Shown: positions 1 to 12,134 of the stretch, piece after piece
Numbering within the stretch: position 1 is the first letter of the stretch
Layout: every line of letters starts with the position of its first letter
From: Oppiella nova
Lineage: Eukaryota > Arthropoda > Arachnida > Sarcoptiformes > Oppiidae
Assembly (NCBI GenBank): GCA_905397405.1
Contig: CAJPVJ010000448.1
Coordinates: forward strand, 1 to 25,059
Direction: 5' to 3'
DNA length: 25,059 nt
The notes under the pieces: model-generated
What the model saw: only the letters and a program-made list of their open reading frames with translations
Told to the model about the DNA's origin: nothing
Database searches by the model: none
Program-made: the position numbers and the translations under genes

Positions 1-36
<36 letters not shown>
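1..36. repeat. TA dinucleotide microsatellite
   Basis: An uninterrupted (TA)n run at the window edge. It lies in intron 1 of the minus-strand esterase CE-1, at the same place as the TA-rich tract in intron 1 of CE-4. Confidence 0.9.
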
Positions 37-40
<4 letters not shown>

Positions 41-64
41 AAATATATGATAGTTATAACTCAC

Positions 65-289
65 TTTTGAAGGCCCCTGTATTGGTTGCGGTTTAGCGAA
101 CCGTAGACTTCCAACCGGGGGTTTGGCGTAAGGGATACCATAAAACTGGTTAACAGTTTTATTGATTACGTTGATTGCCTGTCCCCTCACTACACCCGAT
201 GTTGTTTTCACGTCAATAGTGTTGTCATAACACGGGATATTAGTTAACAGGCAGATAAATAATTTATAAAATAAATTTCCAAAAAACAT
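65..289 (-). CDS. Carboxylesterase CE-1, exon 1 only (cut by window start)
   Basis: Signal-peptide exon of a type-B carboxylesterase (alpha/beta-hydrolase fold, secreted or membrane-associated ester hydrolase). ATG at 289-287. The exon is 225 bp, exactly 75 codons, and ends at a GTGAGT donor (64-59). The protein begins with a hydrophobic leader ([15 protein letters not shown]), then the family's opening strand TTSGVVRGQ and the block [18 protein letters not shown], typical of cholinesterase/carboxylesterase N-termini. It is nearly identical to exon 1 of CE-4 (10031-10255) and lies in an inverted copy of that region, including the promoter. Exons 2-5 would lie to the left of the window, so catalytic residues cannot be judged. 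Confidence 0.85.
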
Positions 290-925
290 TTTTGTAATTT
301 ATTTCAATAGTTAGTAACTATTTTAATATTAATATTTTATTGGTGTTAACTAAGATAACTACTAAAATTAAATTGTTTAAACTTTCTAATTCTGTAGTTT
401 AATTTCTTTTGTAGTTTAAACACATTATTTTGGCATTTATATACTTATCCATATCCTATGTGTTTATTTATAAATTACTTTTGTTTTAATGATTGAGCAC
501 TTAATTGCAATATATCTTAATTGTACACTTGTACAATTGTAGGAAATGTGTGTTAAATAAATGCACTAACTGTAAATGCAACGACATTAAAATGTACAAT
601 TATAAAATTTTATAAAAAGTACAATACTGTATATTGATTTTAAAAATATTGATTTAAAAATAGCTTTGTATCATTTATAAAGCCAAACATTTAACATTTG
701 TGTAAATAATGATCAAATACATCAATTATTGTATTAGTAGCAAAATTATTGTAATACTTGAATTCTTTTACTATATTATACAATTATATTATTAATTATA
801 CAATGTATATTTAATTGATGTAATTTTACTAAGGGGGTGAGTCACATATTACGTTCGCACTTAAATAAATAAAAAGATTAATTTTTATCAAAGTTAATAT
901 TTTAAAAACAACTGTTTGATAACTT
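290..925. other. CE-1 upstream region and a junction segment
   Basis: No gene is seen. About 290-835 is an inverted copy of 9525-10030, the region upstream of CE-4, so it should hold the CE-1 promoter. About 836-925 matches nothing else in the window and separates that repeat from the middle of a carboxylesterase exon. It marks a rearrangement or assembly junction. Confidence 0.6.
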
Positions 926-2497
926 ATTTACATCCACGGCGGGGGCTTGACTTTGGGCACAAGCTTTACAAACAATGGCAGTTCACTGGCAGCTCATGAT
1001 GTGGTGGTCGTCACCACAAACTATAGGCTCGGAGTCTTTGGCTTTTTATATGGCGGTGAAGACACAGCCCCCGGAAATGTAGGCCTTTTTGATCAACAAA
1101 TGGCACTCAAATGGGTATTAATTAGTGTTACGTGTTATTTTTGTAGTAATTAATTTTATCAAAAATATTTTACTGATTAATAATTGGGCTATAGGTGAGA
1201 GACAATATCCATGCATTTGGTGGGGATAGGGATCAGATTACTATATTTGGTGAGAGCGCCGGTAGTGTGTCCGTATCGACACACATTCTCTCTCCCCAAT
1301 CAAAGGGCTTATTCAAGAGGGCTATTATGGAAAGCGGGGCCCTTATGTTCAATAGGGACAGACCTCCTGTCGGTAGCGATGAGGGACTATTTAACGCTAA
1401 AAAATTTGCTAAACTTTTGAATTGTACTGAAAGTAACCCGAAATGGTTGGACTGCCTCAGGGGTGTCAGTGCACAGGCACTCATAGATGTAAACCCAGGT
1501 TATACTGTTGAGAATCCAGTATTTGGTACTGAGTTTTTACCCCTTAATACACGCCAGGCCTTTGATAGCTATCATTATAATAGAGGTATCTATAGTTTCA
1601 TAATAANGAGAATCCAGTATTTGGTACTGAGTTTTTACCCCTTAATACACGCCAGGCCTTTGATAGCTATCATTATAATAGAGGTATCTATAGTTTCATA
1701 ATAAATATATTTTTAAAAGTTATTTATAAATAATAATTACTTCAGACATCGATGTGATGGCTGGCCTCACTCAAAACGAGGGCCCATGGGTTGCATTATT
1801 TTTCTATAACCAGACTCATGATCCACACTTTGACCTGGATACATTAAAAGCATTGGTCACTATGCTTAGTGAGACTTTTCATAACATAAATGTGGACAAA
1901 GTGTTGGAGTATTACACCAAAAATATAGACACCAAAAACCCGGATGCCTTGAAAAAAGCATTTTTTGAATTTGATGGCGACATACAGATTAAATGTCCGA
2001 CCTATCACTTCATCAAACAATTTGCGAAGGGTTTGAATACCAGTGCCGATGATGGGAATGGTGTCTATTTGTATGAATGGACGTATCAGAGTATGAACTT
2101 TGAAAAGTCGTCGGGTTGTCGGAGCAGTGTTGAAGGTATCTGTCATATGGCGGAACTGGAGTTTGTTTTTGGGGATTACGTGAGAGCACCGACACCCCTC
2201 ACTACAAAACTGGACATTGAGTTTAGTTTGGAAACTATAAAAATATGGACTGATTTTGCAAAATACGGGTAAACTTTGTTAACATTTATTTAATAAATCT
2301 CAAAATAATTAATGATTTTTATGATGCATTGAATGCTTAGTACTCCAAATGCAAGCACTTTGTGGCCTAAAGTAACGATTGATAGACAGACGGATAGTTT
2401 GGCAAATGTTAAGGACATGAATCCTAATAACATGACAAACATATTGATGAATCCATTTGAGAATCCGTGTGATCTGTTTTGGAAACAATATTTTTAA
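926..2497 (+). CDS. Carboxylesterase CE-2, lacking exon 1 and part of exon 2
   Basis: Type-B carboxylesterase on the plus strand, a near-identical partner of CE-5. Exons are 926-1114, 1195-1683, 1746-2268 and 2341-2497 (TAA); intron phases 0, 1 and 2 match the other esterases here. Visible features are the oxyanion-hole IHGGGL at the start, nucleophile elbow GESAGS, the acid motif LTQNEG, the His motif ICHMAELEFVFG, and a C-terminal FWKQYF. All three triad residues are therefore present. Homology to CE-5 begins abruptly at 926, mid-exon, with no exon 1 upstream. Exon 3 contains an N at 1607 between two copies of a 97-bp sequence; removing one copy plus the N gives 391 bp, the same as CE-5. 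It is either a 5'-truncated duplicate or an intact gene cut by misassembly. Confidence 0.8.
1510..1704 (+). repeat. 97-bp direct duplication around a single N
   Basis: 1510-1606 and 1608-1704 are the same sequence (starting gagaatccag, ending cataataa), separated by one N. This is what two overlapping contig ends look like when joined without merging. The duplication spans the end of CE-2 exon 3 and its donor site. Confidence 0.9.
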
Positions 2498-2704
2498 TTA
2501 AATAAAATTTTTGTTAAATTTATAAAATTATTACGTTATAAAATGTTATTATGACTGTAGCCCATGAATGTTAATCAATGCTGTAGAGTGTGCATAATTA
2601 TTTGTTACAAAATTGTGCATATACAAACATTTTATTTAAATAATTAATTAACAAGAATTGGATAATTGTATTGTGATATTGACTGCACTGTTAACACAAT
2701 TGAA

Positions 2705-3510
2705 TCATACAAACAAATTCGTAACGCATTTGTAAACATTATATAACAACAGGTCTGTCATTGCACTCAATGCTATTATTATTGAATTATGTGTCCGTCC
2801 GGTCGCGCCGTTAGTTACAGATGTCTGGGTACCGGATGTCGTTCCCACCGCTACCGACTTACTTGAACTCAAATTATAAGCTTCTGTAGACACCCAGTCC
2901 TTTTTGTGGTGCAATAAATCTCCTAAATAATTCAATTAACATGCTGTCAATATTTAAATTCAAATAATTCTTATCTCGTACCTTTACTATTAACGGGTCC
3001 ATAAGTTAACATAACATAAAAACTATTCTTGGTCAAATCAAACTCCAGGTCATTTACGTGGGTTTGTATGGCTCGGGTCCACTCGCAACTCAACATATCA
3101 TCCGAATAACTGGTCTTAACCTCAGAGATACCATCCATTTGTACGGTATTTACACCGAACTCCTCGCCACCAAATGTGAGCCCCTGGCGCTCAACAGGCG
3201 CTCCGTTATCCCTATTTAGTATACATTCGGTGACCGAGTCGTTGCCCATCATATTGTCAACGGACAGACCGGTGGCCACGTATTGGCTCTGTATTCCGGC
3301 ATTCAGGTGCCAATTGACAGCAAATTTGGTGCCCATTTCTGACGGCCATACCTTCAAAAGGACTGTACAATTAGTTTGCCGGATACAGTCAGACTCAGGC
3401 ATCCCGAAGCACAGGTAGCTATGACCGCACCCGCTATAGTCGTGGTGGTGGGCCTGGTATGTAAATATTTGCACAGATAAGACACTAAAAATAAATATAA
3501 TTTTTAGCAT
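2705..3510 (-). CDS. Secreted DOMON-domain protein (ferric-chelate-reductase-1-like), left copy
   Basis: Two exons, 2982-3510 and 2705-2922, joined across a 59-bp intron (phase 1); about 248 aa. Residues 1-17 form a signal peptide. The rest reads as a DOMON domain of the FRRS1/DOMON-like type: CFGMPESDC, then a Cys-Thr-Val-Leu-Leu strand, FAVNWHL, and YVATGLSVDNMMGNDSVTEC, matching the family pattern YVAxGFSxDxxMGxDxVxEC. These beta-sandwich domains bind haem or sugars and often sit on redox proteins; no cytochrome b561 domain follows here. The end is hydrophobic and may be a membrane or lipid-anchor signal. It lies convergent with CE-2 and has an almost identical partner at 14036-14841. The role is inferred from the domain only. 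Confidence 0.78.
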
Positions 3511-4103
3511 TTTTAGTAGAATTTTTTAGTTTAATAAATATTTTTATATAATGTATGAAAACTCAATGAATAGTTTTGTAGAAATATATGAAACATTTGA
3601 AATATGATGACAAAACACTTGTTCACTACAATCAGCCTCCAGTACTAGTAACAGGTATTTAAAAATATGATTTTGAAATTAAAATTCATTTATTTATTAT
3701 TGTATTTAAAATAATGTTTTTAAGGTATTTTGTGTGCTGTCAATTTTTTTGATCGTATAACGAGTAAATAAACTTTTAATTAGTTTTGTTAACGAAAATT
3801 ATTCACTTTTTACATATGATTTATAAATTGTCAAACAAAATGTACCAGAATTATATTTATTCATGTGTTTTATTTTATAGTGAAATTGCATAATTATATT
3901 CTACATCTACATTGAACAAGGTCATAAAGAATTCAACGTAATTTTATACAATTAAACATATAAACATATTTTATAAACATATTAAATAATTTTAAACTAT
4001 TACGGAAATGGTACACTGAATAAATAGTTTTTAAAGTTTATTGATAAATACAATGTTTTACTACGACACGCCAGTACAAAATTATTTTTATTAAATCATA
4101 TTT
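3511..4103. other. Upstream region of the left DOMON gene
   Basis: AT-rich, with no coding region recognised. It is collinear in inverted orientation with about 13440-14035 and presumably holds the DOMON promoter. One stretch (about 3720-3790) differs clearly between the arms. Confidence 0.5.
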
Positions 4104-4430
4104 TTAGATATTTTTTATTATTTTGTTTTTTAAATGAACAGACTTTTGATGTCTATTTAATTCCCTTTTAGTAACAAAACTTTGAATACTATCAGTATAA
4201 TTGCAGTATATTCATGTGCTTTTTAAAAACTGATTTGTATTTAAAACTTTTGTTTCAATTGGGAAAATAACAGATAAATTGTTATTCACACGAATGCATA
4301 CGTTTATGGGAAATAAACCGTGATTTTTGAGCATTACTTTCCCTACAGTTTTCTTCATTACATTTGAATATATTTTCGTCCAAATGAACACATTTTTTAT
4401 GAAGAAATAAAAGCTCTTTTCGGGTTAACC
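4104..4430 (-). pseudogene. C2H2 zinc-finger remnant, left copy
   Basis: On the minus strand one frame reads a finger half (LTRKELLFLHKKCVH) followed by a full C-x4-C-x12-H-x3-H finger (CNEENC ... ISHKRMH). A further segment (CNYTDS ... LNRHQKSVH) corresponds to the third finger of the right copy, but here the second zinc-binding Cys is replaced by Ser (TGT to AGT). No start codon or upstream exon was found. C2H2 fingers bind nucleic acid; this copy looks decayed. Confidence 0.55.
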
Positions 4431-4837
4431 TTTTTGGGATTACTTATTTTTTAAATTATTTTTTAGTCATTTTTTATATTGTAACTTTTAATAAACATTT
4501 AATTAACAGACAATTCATATGTTTACCACAAGATTTTATAATGCATTGCTGAAAATCCAAGTTAAATAACTTATTAATATCCAGGCTTTTAACTTAGTTC
4601 ACAGTTTTGCAACATATCGATTAAGTTTTTTTTATAACTTTTTAAATGCTAACAAATAATTTTATTATCACAACACATTGCACAGGTACATTTACATTTT
4701 ACAAAAAAAGTAAAATTATGGATAATTAATTAAAAATATTTCTGAATCTGAACATAACAAACATTAAAGTCTGAAATTTGCATGTTTTTAAAAGTAACAA
4801 TTACATTTATCATTAACAAAGCTGATTGCTAATTTTC
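4431..4837. other. Intergenic region with the empty site of a foldback element
   Basis: No gene is seen. At 4592-4598 the single heptamer (ACTAAGT on the minus strand) is the unoccupied counterpart of the 572-bp insertion at 12368-12939 in the right arm. Confidence 0.7.
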
Positions 4838-5016
4838 TCATTGGAAATAACTGCTCCAAAACTGATCGCAAGTCTTGTGGTAAATATTCTTGAGATACCG
4901 ATCCCTTTGAGTTGGATTCAAGTCTTTAATAATGGACTCATTATACTTACTGCCAATAAGCCTGGGCCATTTAGGTTCGGGTACTCTACAAGAAAACCCA
5001 TATATAAAACCAATTC

Positions 5017-5143
5017 TGTGATAAATATTGCACATTATGTTTGGGTCAAAATTGCTTTAGTCAGGTGTTAAACCACCGTATAGGGCGCTTTAGTTGCAGA
5101 AGAACCGATATTCACAGGCCTATATACTCCCCATTGGGTTTGC
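5017..5143. other. 127-nt segment complemented in place (end of CE-3 exon 4)
   Basis: Plus-strand 5143 down to 5017, read backwards without complementing, matches plus-strand 11829-11955 with only a few mismatches. On both sides the normal reverse-complement relation resumes at once. The segment covers the end of exon 4, the donor and part of the intron. Confidence 0.85.
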
Positions 5144-5592
5144 CAAACTCCACTTCAGATCCGTGACAAATACCCATATGTGGGTCAACACACCCCCATT
5201 TGAGGGAGTTTTGGCTCATATAAGTGAGTTCAAAGAAATACACGTTGCGTTTGGGGGAATGTATGGCATAATTCTTGGCGAATAGATAGGTCGGACACTT
5301 GATAGTCAGGTCCTCGAAGAGGTTATAAAAGGCTACTCGAAGTGCATCGGAACTACTTGTGTCCACGTTTTGCAAATAAAATCTTGACACAGACTGATAG
5401 TCAATATCCTTATAGCCCTGGGTAAAATTCTTGACCAACGCAGTGAACAAGTCTTGAGTTAAGTTACCCAACAGGGCTGGTATTGCAATAGCAACCGAGT
5501 CCGCGCCATCACCTTGTGTTACCCCCGCCATTATGTCTACATCTGATTCATTGATAATAATATATTTAATTTTACAAAAATATTGAGAATGG

Positions 5593-5597
5593 GAGAG

Positions 5598-5632
<35 letters not shown>
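5593..5632. repeat. GA microsatellite in esterase intron 3
   Basis: A (GA)n run in the minus-strand intron 3 of CE-3. CE-4 has a shorter CT run at the same place (11357-11379). The repeat stops exactly where the complemented segment 5633-5759 begins; complementing that segment would continue the GA run. Confidence 0.9.
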
Positions 5633-5634
<2 letters not shown>

Positions 5635-5759
5635 CGCTCTATCTCGGATGGCCATGATATTAGTACAGGGAATTTATATAACTATCCATCAACACCATTT
5701 ATCAGTCAGAGGAGTAGTTTCATAAACCACGAGTATCCGCATTCTAACAACTATAGCAA
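5633..5759. other. 127-nt segment complemented in place (end of CE-3 exon 3)
   Basis: Read backwards without complementing, this segment gives the sense end of esterase exon 3 (KYFDEGTDYLPQLPINIFKG) followed by a GTAGGC donor, as in CE-4 at 11243-11369. Read normally on either strand it has no open esterase frame. Both edges are sharp: the GA repeat on one side, normal esterase sequence on the other. Confidence 0.85.
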
Positions 5760-5869
5760 TGCGTCCACTTCTCTCAAACAGTCCAACCATTTGCTGTCAT
5801 TTGGATTACAATTGACTTTTGCGGCCAATTGTTTGGCTGCCGATAAGGCTTCAGATTTTGTTATAGCAA

Positions 5870-6419
5870 ACTAATTACAAGTGAACTCTTATCGAGACTT
5901 TTATTCATTTCCCGTATAAACCATTTGGCGGATCCAATGCCACTCATTATAATTGTCACATCTATTACTGATTTAAAGTAATAGTACATGAGATACCTGT
6001 CATTCAAAACAAATATAAGTAATATAATATTACATTAATGTAACAAAGGTTGCTCACCAAAGTCTATGGTCTACCAAACTAGCAACTAGATCAAAATTGT
6101 CTTTACGGTAATAACTAATACCACTGGCAAAATGTGTTGCTATTATTATTAAGTGTAGTCCAACACGTATGCCGTCCATCACTGAATTATTGGTCTGAGT
6201 CATTTTGTTAGCATGTTTATTTACCCGAATATATTTCTGATAATTATCTATTAATGAGAAACAGTTTAAAACTTCACTAAACTTATTGTTATTATTGCTA
6301 TTATCTGTATAATAAACATGCTTTTTGTTGTATAATTGCAACAAATGTCTAATTGTGGCAAAAATTATTAGTATACTCCAAATAATTATTAATAAAGTAA
6401 ATATTATTAATTCAATCAT
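5870..6419 (-). pseudogene. NRF-6-type acyltransferase, 5' fragment (copy 1)
   Basis: Exon 1 (6058-6419, starts MIELIIFTLLIIIWS) and part of exon 2 (5996 to about 5870). The paralogue at 7061-8937 has the same intron position and phase (donor after TTTG, acceptor ACAG). Readable blocks are an N-terminal membrane segment, CFSLIDNYQKYIRVN, the acyltransferase-3 signature MDGIRVGLHL with a histidine in the following membrane helix, and VTIIMSGIGSAKWFIREM in exon 2. Exons 3-5 are missing: at about 5869 the sequence passes into the interior of esterase exon 3. Probably a truncated duplicate, or a misjoin. Confidence 0.78.
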
Positions 6420-6639
6420 GTTTAATGCACAATTTATTTTAATATTTATTATTCGTTACAATGAGATAAAGTTTGTTCAAAATATAAAATCTAATCAATA
6501 ATTTCAATATATAATTACTGAGAATTATAATAATAGGAATTCCCTTTTATAATAATAAACATTTAATTATTAAACTTATCGCTCGAGTGAATACTATTTT
6601 TGAGAAATTTGGTATTTTAGCATATTTAGCGTGAATTAA

Positions 6640-6800
6640 CTTAATATCTCTTAAGTTTATACGATAGGCGCTCATTGGGATAGTCGATATTAATCGATGC
6701 CTGTGCTTTTCAATCATATACTACTTGCTAAAGGTATCGATATCGACTATCTATACTTTCCACAATGATGCCCTATCGTATAAACTTAAGAGATATCTTA
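6640..6800. mobile_element. 153-bp MITE-like element with 25-bp terminal inverted repeats
   Basis: 6644-6796 begins ATATCTCTTAAGTTTATACG and ends with the reverse complement; 25 bp pair perfectly, and a second inner inverted pair rich in TCGATA follows. CTTA stands immediately on both sides (6640-6643, 6797-6800) as a candidate target duplication. The homologous region upstream of acyltransferase copy 2 (near 9090-9115) lacks it. No coding capacity, so it is a non-autonomous DNA transposon of unknown superfamily. Confidence 0.75.
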
Positions 6801-7060
6801 AAAGTAGCATAACTAGTTTGCATTAATGTGAAGCATTGTGCAATAATACGATTATTTTAAATATTAAATATTATACCTGTATATTACTTGTAAACCTTGA
6901 AAACAATATGTATTTTAATCTACTGTATACAGTTATAAACCGGTTATATGTTTAGTCATTCAGTATTTTAAACAAAAATTCTAATTAAATTAAATCTATT
7001 TAATTAATTTGTTAATAAAAAATATAAAAGTAAATGTGTTCAATCATAAATTTAGATATA
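6801..7060. other. Upstream flank of acyltransferase copy 1
   Basis: AT-rich, no gene seen. 6420-6950 aligns with 8935-9290 upstream of copy 2, showing that the tandem duplication included the promoter region. Confidence 0.5.
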
Positions 7061-8937
7061 TTAAGTCAATGACACTGGTGCTTTTGTTGCATTAATAGTT
7101 TGCAATTCATTGTTTGGGTCAATCGCTTTGTCTATATAAATAGTTTTATGTTTTGATTCAAATATGTATTTTGACAGCAATTGTTGTAAACAACTAATTG
7201 GTAACTCAAACATCATAGCCAACGGAATCATTACAATCATATTGAGACAAATAAATACAAACACGTAAACCATTATAAGAGGTATTGTTTGTAATTTAAG
7301 CTGAATTTCTGGAAATATTTGCAATAAGTATAAGAGAAAAATCAGATGAAAAGCATATGAGGTTTGCTGTATTGCACGTAATGGGCGCCAATATTTTGAA
7401 GATAAAAATATGTTAAAGTATTTTAAGATACCAGTGCCATCAATAATACAAATGATTAAATAGCATGCTATAATTGACACAAATACACCCGATGATCCAC
7501 TTTCCAGTGCACTAAACACCGGGAGTTCATCAAAGTATGGGGTCTTTCTCATGAGCATAATTAACGCAGATATTGATACAATTGTACTTAATATGGCCAT
7601 GGTGATAAATGTTAACCGATTGGAGTATATTTTCAAAGTGTATTTCTTTTCAATCAAATAACCTAATAGTAAACCATTGAAATACACGGACACATAACGG
7701 TATGCCGTAATGTATACCAAATGCATAGAACTGTTTTTGACACTGTTGAAATAAAATATAGATAATTGATACCATAATTGATTAGATGAAAAGTGTCTGT
7801 AATAACTTACAAAAACACATTGACCGTGTTAACTACAAAAATAAAGTTATCAGCAAACGTTTCGGTTGTTATACCATTTGAATAGGTTATATAAAATGTG
7901 GACAACATTGACATAATATTGCTAAAGATTATCAAGATGATTCCTATTTTAATGTGTCTGTTAAACATAAAAATGATTTTAAAAAACATAATTTTTATTT
8001 AGTACGAATTTTAAACAGTACCTGATAAGTATAATGATAATTGGCGGTGTTATTATTATTAATTGAATTAATAAATTAAATGTCCAAGAACTAGTATAAC
8101 ACTAAAGGTTTAAAAATTAATTTATTTATTGTTAATTTAGGAACAAAATTAAATACCATTTCATTGCCTCCAACATAATTGGCCACAAATAACACATTGA
8201 GATACCATTTCTCATAACATATTTCTTCAACCTTTTTGTCGTAAAAGCGATCGGAAACCAAATATTTGACAAAAATTATGTAGAAATAGAGTGACATATA
8301 GTATACGGGAATCACACGGAATATTCTGTCGAAATAAAACCGCAAACATATTCTCCACAAACTTTTTGAACTATTTTTGTGAACTTCTTGTAGAAACCAT
8401 TTGGTGGACGCTATGCCACACATTATAATCGACACATCTATTAATGTTTTGGCGATATAGTAGAATATGTACCTGTACAAATTGTATGGGACGTTAATAA
8501 ATAATACAATCACGTTTTGTTAAAAGTTAATACACATGTCATTTTTATTCTCACCAAACTCTATGGTCTACCAAACTAGCAAAGTAATCAAAATTATCCT
8601 TGCGGTAATAATTGATAAAACTGCCAAAGTGTATGACCAATATCATCATATGTAATCCTGCACGTATGCCGTCCATCGCAGAATTATTGGTCTGGGTGAT
8701 TTCGGTTGCACGTTTGTTTTGTTTATTCACACGAATATATTTTTGATAATTATATATTAATGAGAAACAGTTTAGAAATTCATTGCATTTGTTATTATTA
8801 TTGCTATTATCGGTATAGTAAACATGCTTATTGTTGTATAAATGCAATAAATGCCTAATTGTACACAAAACAATTAATATACTCCAAATAATTATTAATA
8901 AAGTAAATAGTATTAGTTCAATCATTTTAATGCACAA
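7061..8937 (-). CDS. NRF-6-like membrane acyltransferase (acyltransferase-3 family), copy 2
   Basis: Five exons: 8555-8937, 8157-8472, 8022-8101, 7811-7957 and 7061-7742. Phases are consistent (2, 0, 2, 2) and the frame is open to TAA, giving about 531 aa if started at MIEL (8925) as in copy 1, or 535 from the ATG at 8937. Family features: MDGIRAGLHMMILVIHF with a membrane-embedded His, the loop YFDRIFRVIPVYYMSLYFY, EKWYLNVLFVANYV, a short exon with Trp and PPIIII, FNGLLLGYLIEKK, and a closing YWRPLRAIQQTSYAFHLIF. About ten hydrophobic segments predict a multi-pass membrane enzyme moving acyl groups between lipids or small molecules; the substrate is unknown. The cysteine-rich N-terminal NRF domain of classic members is not seen upstream, so the gene is short-form or lacks upstream exons. 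It stands divergent from CE-4. Confidence 0.82.
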
Positions 8938-9364
8938 TTTTTAAAAAATATTTATTATATATTTTATAACATCATAAGAGTAGTTCAAAATATAAAATAT
9001 AATAAATAATTACAATATAAAATTATTGAGAATTACACTCATTTAAATATTAAACTTATCACTTACATGAATTTACTAGCATATTTAACGTGAAATAATA
9101 GTTTTTAAAATGACTTGTTTGCATTAATGTGAAAACATTTTGCAATAATAAGATTTATTTTTAGATTTTAAATAATACAGTTTCCGTATATTAATTATAA
9201 ACCTTGAACACAATAATATTATGTACTTTAATTTAATGTAATAATATACAGTTATAAACTGGTTATATTACAATGAATAATTATATGTTTACGGATTAAG
9301 GCTGAAAATTTCTGTGAAAATTTTTTTATAAAATATTTCACTTTGGGTTTTATTTTTACCCTTC
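8938..9364. other. Upstream flank of acyltransferase copy 2
   Basis: AT-rich; no open frame recognised and no NRF domain. Similar to the copy 1 flank but without the 153-bp element. Confidence 0.5.
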
Positions 9365-9473
9365 AGCTTTCAAAAACCTTTACTATGGATTTTTAAAGTT
9401 AAGCCCTTTAGAAATTATAATCATTATATAAAGGGCTTAACTGTAAAAATCTATAGTAAGGGGTTTGAAAGCT
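9365..9473. mobile_element. 109-bp hairpin (MITE-like foldback)
   Basis: Arms of about 45 bp (9365-9410 and 9429-9473), starting AGCTTTCAAAAACC and containing GTTAAGCCCTTT, pair with a few mismatches around an 18-nt loop. TTC flanks both ends as a possible short target duplication. It lies between the divergent acyltransferase and esterase promoters and could equally be a simple palindrome. Confidence 0.55.
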
Positions 9474-10030
9474 TTCATCAGATGTGATTGAAATTCTAAT
9501 TAAAATAATTAAATTCTATAGTTATTAGTAAAATTACATAGATTAAATATAATTGTATTATATAGTAATAAGAATTCAAAGTATTACTATAATTTTCCTA
9601 CTACTGTACTACAATTGATGTAATTGATCATTATTTACACAAATGTTAAATGTTTGGCTTTATAAATGATACAAAGCTATTTTTAAATCAATATATTGTA
9701 CTTTGTATAAAATTTTATAATTGTACATTTTAATGGAGTTGCATTTAAAGTTAGTGCATTTATTTAACACACATTTTCTACAATTGTACCAGTGTACAAT
9801 TAAGATATATTGCAATTAAGTGCTCAATCATTAAAAACAAAGTAATTTATAAATAAACACATAGGATATGGATAAGTATATAAATGTCAGAATAATGTGT
9901 TTAAACTACAAAATAAATAAAACTACAGAATTAAAAAGTTTAAACAATTTAATTTTAGTAGTTATCTTAGTTAACACCAATAAAATATTAATATTCAAAT
10001 AGTTACTAACTATTGAAATAGATTACAGAA

Positions 10031-12134
<2,104 letters not shown>

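Larger units (their letters stand above)
926..5869. repeat. Left arm of a large imperfect inverted repeat
   Basis: This block (CE-2, DOMON, zinc-finger remnant, CE-3) is the inverted counterpart of about 11133-17180. Gene order, intron positions and intergenic sequence correspond. The arm offset drifts because the right arm carries insertions: a foldback element near 12361-12946, about 370 bp near 14930-15295, and duplications in CE-5. Coding differences are few; the two DOMON proteins differ at 11 of about 248 residues. Confidence 0.85.
4838..5869 (-). pseudogene. Carboxylesterase CE-3, 3' part (exons 3b, 4, 5)
   Basis: Inverted partner of CE-4. Exon 5 (4838-4985, TGA) and exon 4 (5044-5542, 499 bp) have the same lengths as in CE-4; exon 3 survives only from about 5869 to 5651. 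Readable blocks are SEALSAAKQLAAKVNCNP with KWLDCLREVDA (exon 3), the acid-region motif VTQGDGAD and YLFAKNYA (exon 4), and CDQFWSSYFQ at the end. As assembled the frame is destroyed by two in-place complemented segments (5633-5759 and 5017-5143). With those read as in CE-4 the lengths and frames agree, so the breaks may be artefactual. The loss of exons 1-3a at the junction with the acyltransferase is a separate defect. Confidence 0.75.

Noticed and set aside
836-925. Possible further in-place complemented segment before CE-2
   Set aside because: Its complement does not match the missing part of esterase exon 2 or intron 1, so it is only an unmatched junction.
5094-5285. Plus-strand frame of 63 codons over CE-3 exon 4
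   Set aside because: It is the antisense shadow of the esterase exon and is partly produced by the complemented segment.
7742-7811. A 14-nt intron (GTAAGT...ACAG) between acyltransferase exons 4 and 5
   Set aside because: Too short to splice. A downstream acceptor (AACAG, exon from 7742) keeps the same frame with an intron of about 68 bp.
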